Shown piece after piece: positions 1-10,076 of a stretch of 64,000 nt of DNA (position 1 is the stretch's first letter; the number at the start of each line of letters is the position of its first letter). The notes under the pieces were generated by a model. That model had not been told where the DNA came from. It did no database searches and saw nothing but the letters and a program-made list of their open reading frames with translations. Source of the stretch: Pseudomonadota bacterium (GTDB lineage: Bacteria; Pseudomonadota; Alphaproteobacteria; Caulobacterales; Aquidulcibacteraceae); contig JAIUOD010000003.1 of NCBI GenBank assembly GCA_020161405.1, positions 343,392-407,391 of the forward strand. Direction: 5' to 3'. The position numbers and the translations under genes were made by a program.

Positions 1-1426
1 AGGCAAATATTTCGATAATATTACGCCAATGACAGGCAAAAAAATCTGTGAAGTTCCACGCTCTGATGCCTCTGATATTGAATTAGCATTAGACGCAGCG
101 CATGCAGCAAAAGATGCATGGGGTAAAACTTCTGTTGCAGAACGTGCCAATATTTTGAATAAAATTGCCGATCGCCTTGAAGCAAATTTAGCACTTGTTG
201 CAACTGCTGAAACTTGGGATAATGGTAAGCCAATTCGTGAAACTATGGCGGCGGATATTCCGTTGGCAATCGACCATTTCCGTTATTTCGCGGGCTGTAT
301 CCGTGCAGAAGAAGGTTCAATTGGTGAAATTGATCATGACACTGTTGCATATCACTTCCGTGAACCATTGGGCGTTGTTGGCCAAATCATTCCTTGGAAT
401 TTCCCAATTTTGATGGCAGCATGGAAAGTTGCCCCTGCACTAGCTGCTGGAAACTGCATCGTTTTGAAACCGGCAGAACAAACACCAGTTGGCATATTGG
501 TTGTTATGGAATTAATCCAAGATTTATTACCACCTGGCGTTCTTAACATCGTTAATGGTTTCGGTCTTGAAGCTGGCAAACCACTTGCAACAAATAAAAG
601 AATTGCGAAAATTGCGTTTACAGGCGAAACCACAACTGGTCGCCTAATCATGCAATATGCATCTGAAAATCTTATTCCTGTTACTTTGGAATTGGGCGGT
701 AAATCACCGAATATATTCTTTAAGGATGTTGCCGAAGCAGATGACGCATTCTTTGATAAAGCGATTGAAGGTTTTGTTTTATTCGCACTTAACCAAGGTG
801 AAGTTTGCACCTGCCCTTCACGTGCTTTAATTCATGAAGATATATATGATAAATTTATGGAACGTGCGTTGAAACGCGTTGAAGCAATCATCCAAGGTAG
901 CCCACTTGATTCATCAACCATGATTGGCGCGCAAGCATCATCAGAGCAAAAAGAAAAAATCATGTCTTACTTTGACATCGCACGTCAAGAAGGCGCTGAA
1001 ATTCTTATTGGTGGTGAAGCAAATGAACTTGAAGGTGATTTAGCAGGTGGTTTCTATATTAAGCCAACTGTTATCAAAGGTCATAACCGTATGCGTGTTT
1101 TCCAAGAAGAAATATTTGGTCCAGTTGTTTCAGTCACGACATTTAAAACTGATGAAGAAGCTTTGGCAATTGCAAATGATACACTTTACGGCCTTGGTGC
1201 GGGTGTATGGTCACGCGATGCAAACACTTGCTATCGTTTTGGACGCGCAATTCAAGCTGGCCGCGTATGGACAAATTGCTATCACGCATATCCAGCGGGT
1301 GCTTCGTTCGGTGGTTATAAACAATCAGGTATAGGCCGTGAAACCCATAAAATGATGTTGGATCATTATTCGCAAACCAAAAATATGTTGGTTAGCTATA
1401 ATCCAAACAAATTGGGCTTCTTCTAA
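1..1426 (+). CDS. aldehyde dehydrogenase (NAD+), 5' end cut by window edge
   Basis: Oxidises an aldehyde to its acid with NAD+. The frame is already open at base 2 and reads [13 protein letters not shown] before the first ATG at base 29, a sequence that belongs to the ordinary N-terminus of the AldB/ExaC-like class, so the true start lies upstream of the window (a few tens of residues missing by family length). Visible family signatures are [12 protein letters not shown] (cofactor fold), [10 protein letters not shown] with the general-base Glu, and [11 protein letters not shown] with the catalytic Cys codon at 806-808. The C-terminal [10 protein letters not shown] oligomerisation region is intact. 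The exact substrate cannot be read from sequence; short aliphatic aldehydes such as acetaldehyde are usual for this class. A DUF779 protein, a common partner of this ALDH class, lies two genes downstream. Confidence 0.93.
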   Translation, partial: GKYFDNITPMTGKKICEVPRSDASDIELALDAAHAAKDAWGKTSVAERANILNKIADRLEANLALVATAETWDNGKPIRETMAADIPLAIDHFRYFAGCIRAEEGSIGEIDHDTVAYHFREPLGVVGQIIPWNFPILMAAWKVAPALAAGNCIVLKPAEQTPVGILVVMELIQDLLPPGVLNIVNGFGLEAGKPLATNKRIAKIAFTGETTTGRLIMQYASENLIPVTLELGGKSPNIFFKDVAEADDAFFDKAIEGFVLFALNQGEVCTCPSRALIHEDIYDKFMERALKRVEAIIQGSPLDSSTMIGAQASSEQKEKIMSYFDIARQEGAEILIGGEANELEGDLAGGFYIKPTVIKGHNRMRVFQEEIFGPVVSVTTFKTDEEALAIANDTLYGLGAGVWSRDANTCYRFGRAIQAGRVWTNCYHAYPAGASFGGYKQSGIGRETHKMMLDHYSQTKNMLVSYNPNKLGFF

Positions 1427-1494
1427 AAAGTCGTTTTGCCATTGGCAATTACGAAATGTGAATAAGCAATTGCTTTAGTAATAAACAATTGCAG

Positions 1495-1532
1495 CGGGCT
1501 AATTTTCCGCAACTAAATTAGCCCGTCTTTTC
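1495..1532 (+). terminator. intrinsic terminator of the aldehyde dehydrogenase gene
   Basis: Perfect 11-bp stem, CGGGCTAATTT (1495-1505) with AAATTAGCCCG (1515-1525), a 9-nt loop, then a run of T with one C. It lies 68 bp after the dehydrogenase stop and before the next gene. Confidence 0.85.
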
Positions 1533-1566
1533 ACTTTGTTTAAAATAAATCAGACAGGGGAAAAAT

Positions 1567-2229
1567 ATGAAAAAGACTATTATTGCATTAAGTGCAATCG
1601 CGAGCGTGTGTGCAATTCCTGCATTTGCGCAAGACATGACGCCTAAATTTTCAGGAAGCATAACTCTTGCAAATGATTATATTTGGCGCGGTGCAACCCA
1701 AACCGACAATAAAGCTGCCGTATTCTTAGCTGGTCAAGTAAATATCGGTAATTTTTATGTTGGTGCAGGCACTGAAAATGTTGATTTTGGTGGCATCAAT
1801 CAAGAATATGATATTTGGGGCGGCTATGTTGCAAAACTTGGCGAAAAAACAAGCCTTGATATTGGTTTTGTTCGCTATGGTTATGTAGATGCGCCATCAA
1901 ATATTGACACTACTGAATTTAAAGCAGCGCTTACACAAACTATTGGTAAAGGCTCACTTACTGGTTCAGTTTACACAACATCAAATTTCTTTGGTTCAAA
2001 AAAATCAGCGACATATTATGAAGTCGCAGGTGTTGCAAATTTAAGCGAAAAAGTTTCGTTAAGTGGCGCATTGGCCCGTCAAAATGTTGAAGGATCTGGT
2101 GGCGACTATAACACATGGAATCTTGGCGTTGGTTATACTATCAACAAAAATGTTGGTTTGGATTTCCGATATCATGATGCTGAAGATTTAGACTCTGCTT
2201 TCGTAGCATCGGTTAAATTTTCATTCTAA
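1567..2229 (+). CDS. TorF-family putative porin (outer-membrane beta-barrel)
   Basis: 220 residues with a clear signal peptide (MKKTIIAL... cleaved after AFAQ) followed by short alternating amphipathic strands and a C-terminal SVKFSF ending in Phe, the usual signal for outer-membrane barrel assembly. The segment SGSITLANDYIWRGATQT is the characteristic N-terminal motif of the proteobacterial TorF/TIGR02001 family. The role of the family is poorly defined; a small-solute pore is inferred. The start is supported by a strong purine-rich ribosome site (AGGGG, 1556-1560) just before the ATG. It stands between two hairpin terminators and so is probably a single-gene transcript. Confidence 0.85.
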   Translation: MKKTIIALSAIASVCAIPAFAQDMTPKFSGSITLANDYIWRGATQTDNKAAVFLAGQVNIGNFYVGAGTENVDFGGINQEYDIWGGYVAKLGEKTSLDIGFVRYGYVDAPSNIDTTEFKAALTQTIGKGSLTGSVYTTSNFFGSKKSATYYEVAGVANLSEKVSLSGALARQNVEGSGGDYNTWNLGVGYTINKNVGLDFRYHDAEDLDSAFVASVKFSF

Positions 2230-2238
2230 CCCTACACT

Positions 2239-2268
2239 GCCCCGGAGTTATACTTCGGGGCTTTTTTA
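2239..2268 (+). terminator. intrinsic terminator of the TorF-family porin gene
   Basis: Stem GCCCCG(GAG)/(CTT)CGGGGC between 2239 and 2261 with a TTATA loop, followed by six T. It starts 9 bp after the porin stop codon. Confidence 0.9.
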
Positions 2269-2316
2269 TTGGCTAAATTATTCAATTGGGTTAAAATCTT
2301 TTTTCGTGAGGTGCAA

Positions 2317-2712
2317 ATGGATATTGTTCGTGTAAAAGCAACTGATGCTGCATTAGAATTAATAAATGAAATAAAAAAAGATTACCCAAATATTCTTTTT
2401 CATCAATCTGGTGGCTGCTGTGATGGTTCTAGCCCTATGTGTTATCCTGCTGATGATTATCGGGTTGGATCTAATGATATAGAGCTTGGCCAAATCGATG
2501 GCGTTCCATTTTTCATTTCTGAAAGCCAATTTGACGTATGGAAACATACGCAATTAATTTTGGATGTCGTGCCTGGCCGCGGCGGCATGTTTTCGCTTGA
2601 TAATGGACGCGAAAAAAGATTTTTAACGCGATCACGAATGTTTGAAGACAGCGAATTGAAACAGCTTGGTATTGAAAAGCCAAGCGGTACTATTATCGCA
2701 TGCTCAATTTAA
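2317..2712 (+). CDS. DUF779 family protein
   Basis: 131-residue soluble protein of unknown function (DUF779). It carries the family's cysteine cluster SGGCCDGSSPMCY near residues 32-44, which may bind metal or serve redox chemistry (inference). The frame could open earlier at a TTG at 2269, but that codon abuts the upstream terminator and has no ribosome site, whereas ATG 2317 follows GTGAGG and gives the normal family length. DUF779 genes are commonly found beside aldehyde dehydrogenase genes; here the dehydrogenase is two genes upstream with the porin in between. No membrane segment or signal peptide is visible. Confidence 0.85.
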   Translation: MDIVRVKATDAALELINEIKKDYPNILFHQSGGCCDGSSPMCYPADDYRVGSNDIELGQIDGVPFFISESQFDVWKHTQLILDVVPGRGGMFSLDNGREKRFLTRSRMFEDSELKQLGIEKPSGTIIACSI

Positions 2713-2728
2713 TTTAGAAGAATATATA

Positions 2729-2757
2729 AAAAAGCCCCGATAAATCGGGGCTTTTTG
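2729..2757. terminator. bidirectional terminator between DUF779 gene and autotransporter gene
   Basis: GCCCCGA (2734-2740) / TCGGGGC (2745-2751) stem flanked by A-run and T-run, so it can end transcription from both converging genes. Confidence 0.9.
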
Positions 2758-2762
2758 ATTAA

Positions 2763-5700
2763 TTAGAATTGTTTCTTAATTCCAATTTGTACACTTTGAT
2801 CTGAACCACTTCCAGAATTTTGATGGTTTTGGTATTCAATCCTTAGTGATAAATCATCACCATAAAGAATTTCAGTTCCAAATCCTAATAAGAATTGTGA
2901 TCTAGAAATTCCTGTAAGCGAAATTGAATTTTGTGGCCCTGATATTTGATCATAATATACAACGCGTGCATCAGAATTTTGTTCCAAATCATATTGATAT
3001 TCAAACCTGAACATCGGCAAAACCTGACCCCAATCACGATCAATATGTGTTGTGTATCTTGTACCCAATGTTAATGATGAGAAGTCAATATTTTGGTCAT
3101 AATATTTTAGATCAAAAATTGAACCGCTTTTTTCAACATATCCATCAAGTTTCGCGCGGGTTAAATCAAGGCGAGTATAAGGCGTAAATTGCCAATTACC
3201 TTTATCTATATCCGCGCCAGCCGAAACCGATGCAATATATTGATTACCAGAACGATTTGATTTGATTATCGAACCATTAGAAGTCACATATCTATTGATA
3301 TCAAAATCTAACATTTGATAACCACCAAGCCAATCAACATAGAACATTTTGCCTAATTTATGGCTTCCATAAAGGGCAATTGTTTTTGCTTCGCCGCGAG
3401 TTTTAGAGCCATTACTTCCAATGTCTGTATTATCGTGACCGAAACCGAAACCAATACCAGCTGCAAAATCATTATTAAATCTGCGGTCTACACCGAATGA
3501 TACACCATCTGATTTAAATTCTTGCTTGTTCGCACCGGCAATACCCAAATCATCACCAAATCTAATATTACCATTTGCCCATGCAGACCAATTTGAAGTT
3601 GATCCATTATCAGCATTTTGGTTTTTGCCATTTGATGCGTTTTTAGAATTACTAGCGCCATTCAACATATAAGAATTAGAATTTACTTTCTGACATCCTG
3701 AATTGTTCAATACGGCTACTGGAGTAAAGCAATATCTATTTGAAGTTAGACTTACAGAATTATCAAATCCGCCATTGCCAGAATTGTGTAATTTTTCAAG
3801 CCTACTAGTAAAGTTATTGATTTGAGCCGCACTAAAGCGTTTTGTTGAGCTTGCTTGCGCCTGAATAATACCACGGACTTGAACATCATTCGCAGGATTT
3901 GGCCTTGCTATAATGTCCATATTATAGGTTACACTTGCGCTTGCTGGTGTACCACCTGAGCTATCAGTTACCTTAACAGTAAAGTTTGCAGCACCTGAAG
4001 CGGTTGGGTTACCACTTATGACACCTGTTGTAGCATTTAGTGACAATCCACTTGGTAAAGCACCTGCAGATATTGCAAAGCTATATGGGGCAACACCACC
4101 AGTGACACTTATGGTTTGAATATAATCAATTCCTTGCGCACCGTTTGGCAATGAAGTTGGTGTAACAACTAAGGTCGCAACACCAATATTGATTGTCAAA
4201 TTAGCCGTACCGGTTTGACCATTTACATCACGTGCAAGAATTACAAAGTTAAATGTACCCACACGTGTTGGAGTTCCAGCAATCTGACCACTAGAAGATA
4301 TAGTTAAGCCATTAGGTAAAGCACCGCTTGATAAACTATAGCTATATGGCCCAATACCGCCGATTGCACTAAGGTTTGCTGAATATGCATTACCTGACAC
4401 ACCATCAGCAGGGCTTGTTGGTGTTATTGCAATAGTTGGTGCGGCAACATTCAAAGTATAATTATTTTGAACAGAGAATGGTGCACCGCTTCCAGTAGAT
4501 CCCGTATCAGTTGACTTAATCGCAAAGCTGAAATTTCCGCTTTGTGTTGCTGAACCTGACAATAAACCACTATTTGCATTTAGGCTTATACCATTCGGCA
4601 AAGTTCCAATTACAGAATATTGATATGGTCCAATACCGCCACTTGTTGCAAAAGTCTGTGAATATGCACTTGCATAAGTAGCATTCAAACTACCACCATT
4701 AGGTGTCAATGCTAGGTTTGGTGCACCAACAGCTAAAGTGAAGTTTTGTGCGATATTGAATGGACCATTTCCAGTAGAACTGTCGTGTCCACTAACACCA
4801 ATTGTGAAACTTCCTTGTGCACTTGGTTTGCCGCTAATTGTTACGCTATTACTTGTGGATGCTGTTTGTGTAAGACCAGCAGGCAATCCACTTATTGAAT
4901 AATTATTATACGGCCCAAATCCACCATCAAATGTGAAAGTTTGCGAATAATTTTGACCAACATTAGTATTCAATCCATTTGTAGCACTTATAGTTAGTGT
5001 TGGGTTGGCAACATTAATGCTTATTGTCGCATTATTAGAAGTTCCTGTGTTATTAGAAGCATTATAAGTAAAGCTATCAGAACCAGCGAAACCTGCATTA
5101 GGTGTATAATTAATACTAGTTCCACTTACTACTGCATTACCATTTGATGGCGGTGTAACAATTGAAACACTAGTAACAACACCACCACTTAAATTAAGGC
5201 TTATGCTATTTGCAGTGCTGCCATAACCTACATTTTGTGTAACATTACCAACTATCGGCGCTTGTTCAAGAACTTGTAGGCTATACACTCTTGATGCTGT
5301 GTATGGGCCCGTCCCTGTACTATTATCTCTAGCAGTAATTGTGAAATTGAAATTTCCAAAAACTGTTGGTGTGCCAGATATTGTACCGCTTTTTGATAAC
5401 AATAGACCACTAGGTAAAGCACCCGCGCTTACAAAATATGAATATGGCGCAGTACCTCCAGTAGCAGGGTTAATTGGTGCGCTATACACTTGGTTTTGTG
5501 TTCCAACTGGCAAATTAGTTGTTGGAAGTACAATTGTTGGTGCAGCGATACTTATTGAATAAGCTTGGCTTGCACTAAAATTGCTTGTGTCGGTAGCGCT
5601 TATTGTGAAATTGAAATTTCCACCTTCACTTGGCGTACCACTTAATACACCACCACTTGATAATGATAGACCATTTGGTAAAGCGCCAGAAATAATTGTG

Positions 5701-8377
5701 TAATAATAAGAACCAATACCACCACTTGCACTTATAGTTTGTGAGTAATTACCAGCGACAGCACCGCCTGGAAGTGTTGAAGGCGTTATTACTATTGTTG
5801 GCGCACCAACATTAAGTGCAAAGGTTTGGCTAACACTATATGGCCCATTACCTGTTGAAGTGTCTGTAGCAGATACATCTAAATTAAACGTACCAGCTAC
5901 AGTAGCTATTCCTGAAATAGTTACACTATTTGCGGTTGTGCCTGTTATGCTAAGTCCAGATGGCAGATTTGTAACCTGATAATTTGACCAAGGTTGCGCA
6001 CCACCTTCGAAAGTGAATGTCAGGCTATAATTTGTACCTGCATCTGTGTTCAAACTACCATTTGGTGAAATAGTAATAACAGGGTCATCAACATTAATAT
6101 TAATAATAGCAGGCGATGATGTACCACTTGTATTGGTAGCTGTATAAGTAAAGCTATCAGAACCCGCATAACCCGCAACTGGTGTATAGGTTATAGAAGT
6201 TCCAGATGCACTTGCAGTACCGTGAGTTGGTGAACTTGCAATTGCAACACTTGCAGGCGTTCCCCCGCTTATGTTTAAAGTTACACTATTATTGCTACTA
6301 TTATAATTTACGTTTGAGATTACGTTATTTGCAACAGGAACCATATCAATTACTTCTATTGAATATGATTGGTTGCCAATATAAGGGCCGGTTCCTGTGC
6401 TGCTATCAGATACAACAACAGAGAAATTAAATATTCCAATTGAACTTGGCGATCCTGTGATTGCGCCAGTTGAACTATTTAATGACATACCAGATGGAAG
6501 GCTACCTGAAGAAATCACGTAAGAATAAGGCGAAGTTCCGCCGCTTGCTCCTACAAGACTGTCAGAATACGGGGTACTTAAAGTAGCCTGTGACAATGAC
6601 TTTGCAGGTAAATTTATTGTTGGTGGGTCAATAACAAGTGAATAAGCTTTGCTTCCAGTGAATGGTCCAGGCGAATTACTATTATCAGTTGCAGATAAAG
6701 TGAAATTGAATGTTCCACCCGCACTTGGCGTCCCTGAAAGCACACCAGTTGCCGATAAAGTCATACCAGCAGGAAGTAAACCCGCGGTTACACTATAATT
6801 ATATGGCGATGTGCCACCCGATGCACTTATAGTTTGATTATAAGAAAGACCAACTGTGCCATTTGGCAAAGAAGAAGGTGAAAGACTAACAGGAATATCA
6901 TCATTAGTAATTGTTCCAAGGCCACTTGCATCAATGATTGTTGCGTTAGTTGCGCCCGATAAACCAATTGTGAAAGTTTCATCAGCCTCAGGAATTATGT
7001 CGCCATTAATTGCAACAACAACAGTTCTTGTTGTTTGGCTTGGTGTAAATGTTAAAGTTCCAGAAGCACTAACATAATCTGTTCCCACTCCTGCACTGCC
7101 ATCTGCACTAGCATAATTAACACTAACTGTTTGTCCGCTTGCGGCATCAAGTGAAACTGTAAATGTAGCATTGGTTGTGCCACTATCGCCTTCTGAGATG
7201 GTTACATCATTGATTGAAAGCATAGGTAATGGGTCATCATTCGTAATTGTTCCAACACCCTGCCCATCAATTACAACTGAATTGATAACATTTGTTACAT
7301 TAACAAAATAGGTTTCTGTTGGCTCATTTAGAGCGTCACCATTTAATAGAACAGTAAACGAATATGTGCTGCTTCCTGCAGGAATAGTTTGTGAAGTTAA
7401 ACTATTGGCAACATAATCAGCACCATCTGTTGCAGAACCATTTGCAGTCGCAATATCAAATGTAACACCACCGGCAGGCGCAGGCGCACTTAATGAAACC
7501 GTAAAGGTGGCATTAGTTGTTCCAGAATTACCCTCTGTAACAGTCACATCATTTATTGTTAGATTTGGTAAATCATCATTTAAGATATTACCAACAGCAG
7601 AATTAGGAGCACCAACTGTGTAACCAGTTCCAGCATTTAATGTAATACTTACGGTTTCATCACTTTCAATACTCGCGTCCGCGGTTGGATTAATTGTGAT
7701 CGTACCACTTGTATTGCCAGTATTAATTGTAAGTGGCGATGTAACAGTCGCGTAATCAGTACCAGATGTTGCTGTTCCACCAGTTGTGTAGTTTATGCTG
7801 ATTGGATTAAACGCTGCTTGGTTTAGTGTTACTGTATAAACTAAATTAGGAGCACCGTCTTCTGCAACTGATGCAGGCGAAACACTTATTGTTGCTGTTG
7901 GGACGTCATCATTCAAAATTGTTCCAACTGCACTTGAAGGTGCACCAACGATATAACCTGAACCTGCATCAACCACCAAAGTAACAGTTTCATCTGGTTC
8001 AACAACGCTATCAACAATAGGATTAATTGTTATTGTAGCAGTCGTAGCATTTGCAGGAATAGTAACGTTTGCAACGTTTCCAGTATAATCAGTACCTGCG
8101 GCCGCTGTACCGGCGTTTGATATATTAACAGTTAATGGTGAAGCACTGCTAATTGACCGTGTAACTGTATAAGTTAGATTAATTGCACCGTCTTCACTAA
8201 CAGAAGAAGGCGATACAGCAATTGAAACTGTCGGAAGACTCGATACTGTTAAAGTATAATTTTCTACCTCAAAATATTGCCCTGGGCCCGTACTCGCATC
8301 TGTAACCCTTATTGTTACAGGATATGAACCAAGTGCGGCGCTTGTTGTGCCGCTAATAACACCTGACGAGGAAAGGC
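2763..8377 (-). pseudogene. giant repeat autotransporter-like surface protein, main part downstream of a frameshift
   Basis: Continues the protein that starts at 9163, but in a different frame. Reading from about 8377 the protein runs: remainder of a putative-Ig (He_PIG-like) repeat, one Calx-beta repeat, then three more Calx-beta repeats (each ending NDD), nine He_PIG-like repeats with the GGxxPYxYxVxxGxLPxGL pattern, two Ig-like repeats containing GSDSFTY, a short Ser/Asn-rich linker, and a C-terminal autotransporter-type beta-barrel of roughly 260 residues that ends in QF. The region 7979-8377 has no stop and is plainly coding, but has no credible start codon of its own; TTG 7979 lies in the middle of a Calx-beta repeat. 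Likely an adhesin or surface-exposed passenger. Either inactivated by the frameshift or the frameshift is an assembly error. Confidence 0.8.
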
Positions 8378-9163
8378 TAATCCCGCGGGTAAAGAACCTG
8401 TTTCCATCTGATAAGTATAAGGCGCAATACCGCCCGAAGTTGACAATGTTTGCGAGAATGCGACACCCTGCCCCGCCGTACCTGTTGGCGTATCCAAGAT
8501 TAGCGTAGGATTTTGCATAAAATCGCTATAACCTTTATCGGTATAAGCATTAGTAGAATCCGTAGAACGAATTATAAATGAATATAACGCACGTTCTGAT
8601 GGGATACCAGATATTACACCTGACGGGCTAAGACTAAGTCCGGCAGTAAGTGCACCACCAGAGACAGAATATGTGTATGGTCCAACGCCGCCTGTTGACG
8701 TTAACGTTTGATTAAATGAAGCCCCAGTTTTCAGCGTCGGTAGTGTCGTAGGTGCGATAGCAATAGATGAAGTTGGGGGGGTAATTGTAATATTAATTGT
8801 TATACGGTCTTCGTTTTGATCTTCGATTTGAAAAGCATCACTAGTAGCACTATCGCCATTATGAGTATATGTAACAAATTGAGTTCCAGGCCCTGACTGC
8901 AAACCAATTATATATGATCCATGCTGCGGGGCAAGGTCATTTGGGTCATAACCGCCCACACCAATATTCCATGGCCCATCACAATTTGTAACATCAATCA
9001 TTACAGAACCGCCCCTAACAACAGAAGCGTTCAATGTTGGACAGTAAATAGATGTTCCACCAGCTGCATGTGCTTTTAAAGGTGCAATTATTGATAAAGT
9101 TACTACCATCAAAAAGACTGAAACCAACCTAATTAAGGTTCGATTGAATATTCCCAAATTCAT
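8315..9163 (-). CDS. N-terminal fragment of the frameshifted repeat autotransporter-like protein
   Basis: 282 codons. The first ~34 residues are a signal peptide (hydrophobic core LVSVFLMVVTLSIIAPL, ending AHA). A unique ~95-residue segment with a Cys pair follows, then one complete He_PIG-like repeat and the first half of a second, which breaks off after TGSLPAGLAF where neighbouring repeats read LPxGLSLS. Putting one extra T back at about 8378 restores LSLSSSGVISG and joins this fragment to the large downstream frame. The last ~20 residues are out-of-frame sequence and not part of the ancestral protein. With the break repaired the gene spans 2763-9163 and encodes about 2,130 residues. Confidence 0.8.
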   Translation of the reverse strand: MNLGIFNRTLIRLVSVFLMVVTLSIIAPLKAHAAGGTSIYCPTLNASVVRGGSVMIDVTNCDGPWNIGVGGYDPNDLAPQHGSYIIGLQSGPGTQFVTYTHNGDSATSDAFQIEDQNEDRITINITITPPTSSIAIAPTTLPTLKTGASFNQTLTSTGGVGPYTYSVSGGALTAGLSLSPSGVISGIPSERALYSFIIRSTDSTNAYTDKGYSDFMQNPTLILDTPTGTAGQGVAFSQTLSTSGGIAPYTYQMETGSLPAGLAFPRQVLLAAQQAPHLVHIL

Positions 9164-9282
9164 TTAAATCCCCGACCCGCTGAAACGGCTTTTGAGCCCT
9201 ACTGGAGGGCTTAATACTTTGTTAACCAATTGCAATATACTAAATACATATTTTAAGCAACTGAATTATATTACTTTTTTGT

Positions 9283-9298
9283 ATAATATATATATTAT
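9283..9298. promoter_or_regulatory. AT-only perfect palindrome in the divergent promoter region
   Basis: ATAATATATATATTAT is self-complementary over 16 bases. It lies in the 271-bp, very AT-rich spacer (9164-9434) between the autotransporter gene and the ArsR-type regulator. BigR-class ArsR proteins use AT-rich palindromic operators, so it could be the autoregulatory site; in such AT-rich DNA a chance palindrome is also possible. Confidence 0.3.
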
Positions 9299-9434
9299 CT
9301 ATAATTTTTATATTAAATACAATGTTTTAGCCAGTAAATTTTTTTTACTAAATACCGATAAGTATTTATTTATTGCGAATCTTTATCAAAATTTTATGCT
9401 TGCCAATAACAAACAATTTGGGCATAAAAAAAAT

Positions 9435-9749
9435 ATGAATAAACATACAAGTATCAGCTTTGAAGAAATGCAAAAAAACGCTAGTGAAGCGACTATATTG
9501 CTTAAATCAATGGCAAACGAAACGCGGCTTATGATTTTATGCCAATTAGTTGATGGCGAAAAATCTGTTACTAATCTTATGGAGAAAGTACATTTAAGCC
9601 AATCTGCATTATCACAGCATCTTGCAATTTTAAGGCGTGAGCGATTGGTAACAACTAGGCGTGATGCACAATTAGTTTTCTATTCGCTAAACTCATCAAA
9701 TGCCATGGCAATATTGGTTGCATTGGATAAAATATATTGCAATCCATAA
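9435..9749 (+). CDS. ArsR/SmtB-family transcriptional regulator, BigR-like
   Basis: 104-residue winged-helix repressor. The frame is open from 9192, but the upstream part is low-complexity Tyr/Asn/Ile-rich translation of AT-rich spacer; ATG 9435 starts the normal ArsR domain. The recognition helix region reads LSQSALSQHLAILRRE. The metal-binding ELCVCDL box of classical ArsR/SmtB is absent; instead there is Cys36 (MILCQLV) and Cys102 (KIYCNP), the two positions used by persulfide-sensing BigR/YgaV/SqrR proteins. This suggests response to reactive sulfur rather than metal (inference). No sulfur-oxidation gene is adjacent, so its target is unknown. Confidence 0.82.
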   Translation: MNKHTSISFEEMQKNASEATILLKSMANETRLMILCQLVDGEKSVTNLMEKVHLSQSALSQHLAILRRERLVTTRRDAQLVFYSLNSSNAMAILVALDKIYCNP

Positions 9750-9780
9750 AAAAATTATTGATGTATTTGAAAAAAAACAA

Positions 9781-9803
9781 GCCCTGAGTTTCAGGGCTTT
9801 TTT
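9781..9803 (+). terminator. intrinsic terminator of the ArsR-type gene
   Basis: Stem GCCCTGA (9781-9787) / TCAGGGC (9791-9797), 3-nt loop, followed by six T. Confidence 0.9.
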
Positions 9804-9805
9804 AA

Positions 9806-9831
9806 TAAAAAAGCCCGCACGAAGCGGGCTT
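9806..9831 (-). terminator. terminator downstream of tRNA-Ser
   Basis: Stem AGCCCGC (9812-9818) / GCGGGCT (9824-9830) read on the minus strand, followed there by a run of T (A-run 9806-9811 on the plus strand). It begins 3 bp after the tRNA 3' end. Confidence 0.8.
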
Positions 9832-9833
9832 TA

Positions 9834-9925
9834 TGGCGGACAGGGTGGGATTCGAACCCACGGTAGACTTCCACCTACGACGGTTTTCAAGACCGTTGCC
9901 TTAAACCGGACTCGGCCACCTGTCC
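9834..9925 (-). tRNA. tRNA-Ser(UGA)
   Basis: 92 nt including an encoded CCA end. Acceptor stem GGACAGG pairs with CCTGTCC, the anticodon loop is CTTGAAA with anticodon TGA, and there is the long variable arm expected of serine tRNA. The T-loop motif GGTTCGAATCC is intact. Confidence 0.97.
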
Positions 9926-10019
9926 ATAAAGGCTGAAATAAAGAAACTTACAAAAGAAGCAAGCCCTTAAAACATATTTTTACTGCATATTGCAGATAAA
10001 TTACACAATTCATTTACAC

Positions 10020-10053
10020 AAAAAAAGTGGCGGCAACCCAAAGGTCGCCGCCA
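10020..10053 (-). terminator. terminator of the dcaP-like / MHS transporter operon
   Basis: Stem TGGCGGC (10028-10034) / GCCGCCA (10047-10053) with a 12-nt loop; on the minus strand it is followed by a T-run. It lies 24 bp past the transporter stop. Confidence 0.85.
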
Positions 10054-10076
10054 AAACAGAGGCACTATAGAGACAA

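Noticed and set aside
2269-2316. 16-codon N-terminal extension of the DUF779 protein from a TTG
   Set aside because: Starts in the tail of the upstream terminator and lacks a ribosome site; ATG 2317 gives the family length.
5299-7077. Plus-strand open frames within the autotransporter gene
   Set aside because: They are antisense to repetitive, biased-composition coding sequence; no ribosome sites and no recognisable proteins.
9192-9434. 81-codon N-terminal extension of the ArsR protein
   Set aside because: Composition (Tyr/Asn/Ile/Leu runs) reflects AT-rich spacer; ATG 9435 begins at the normal domain start.
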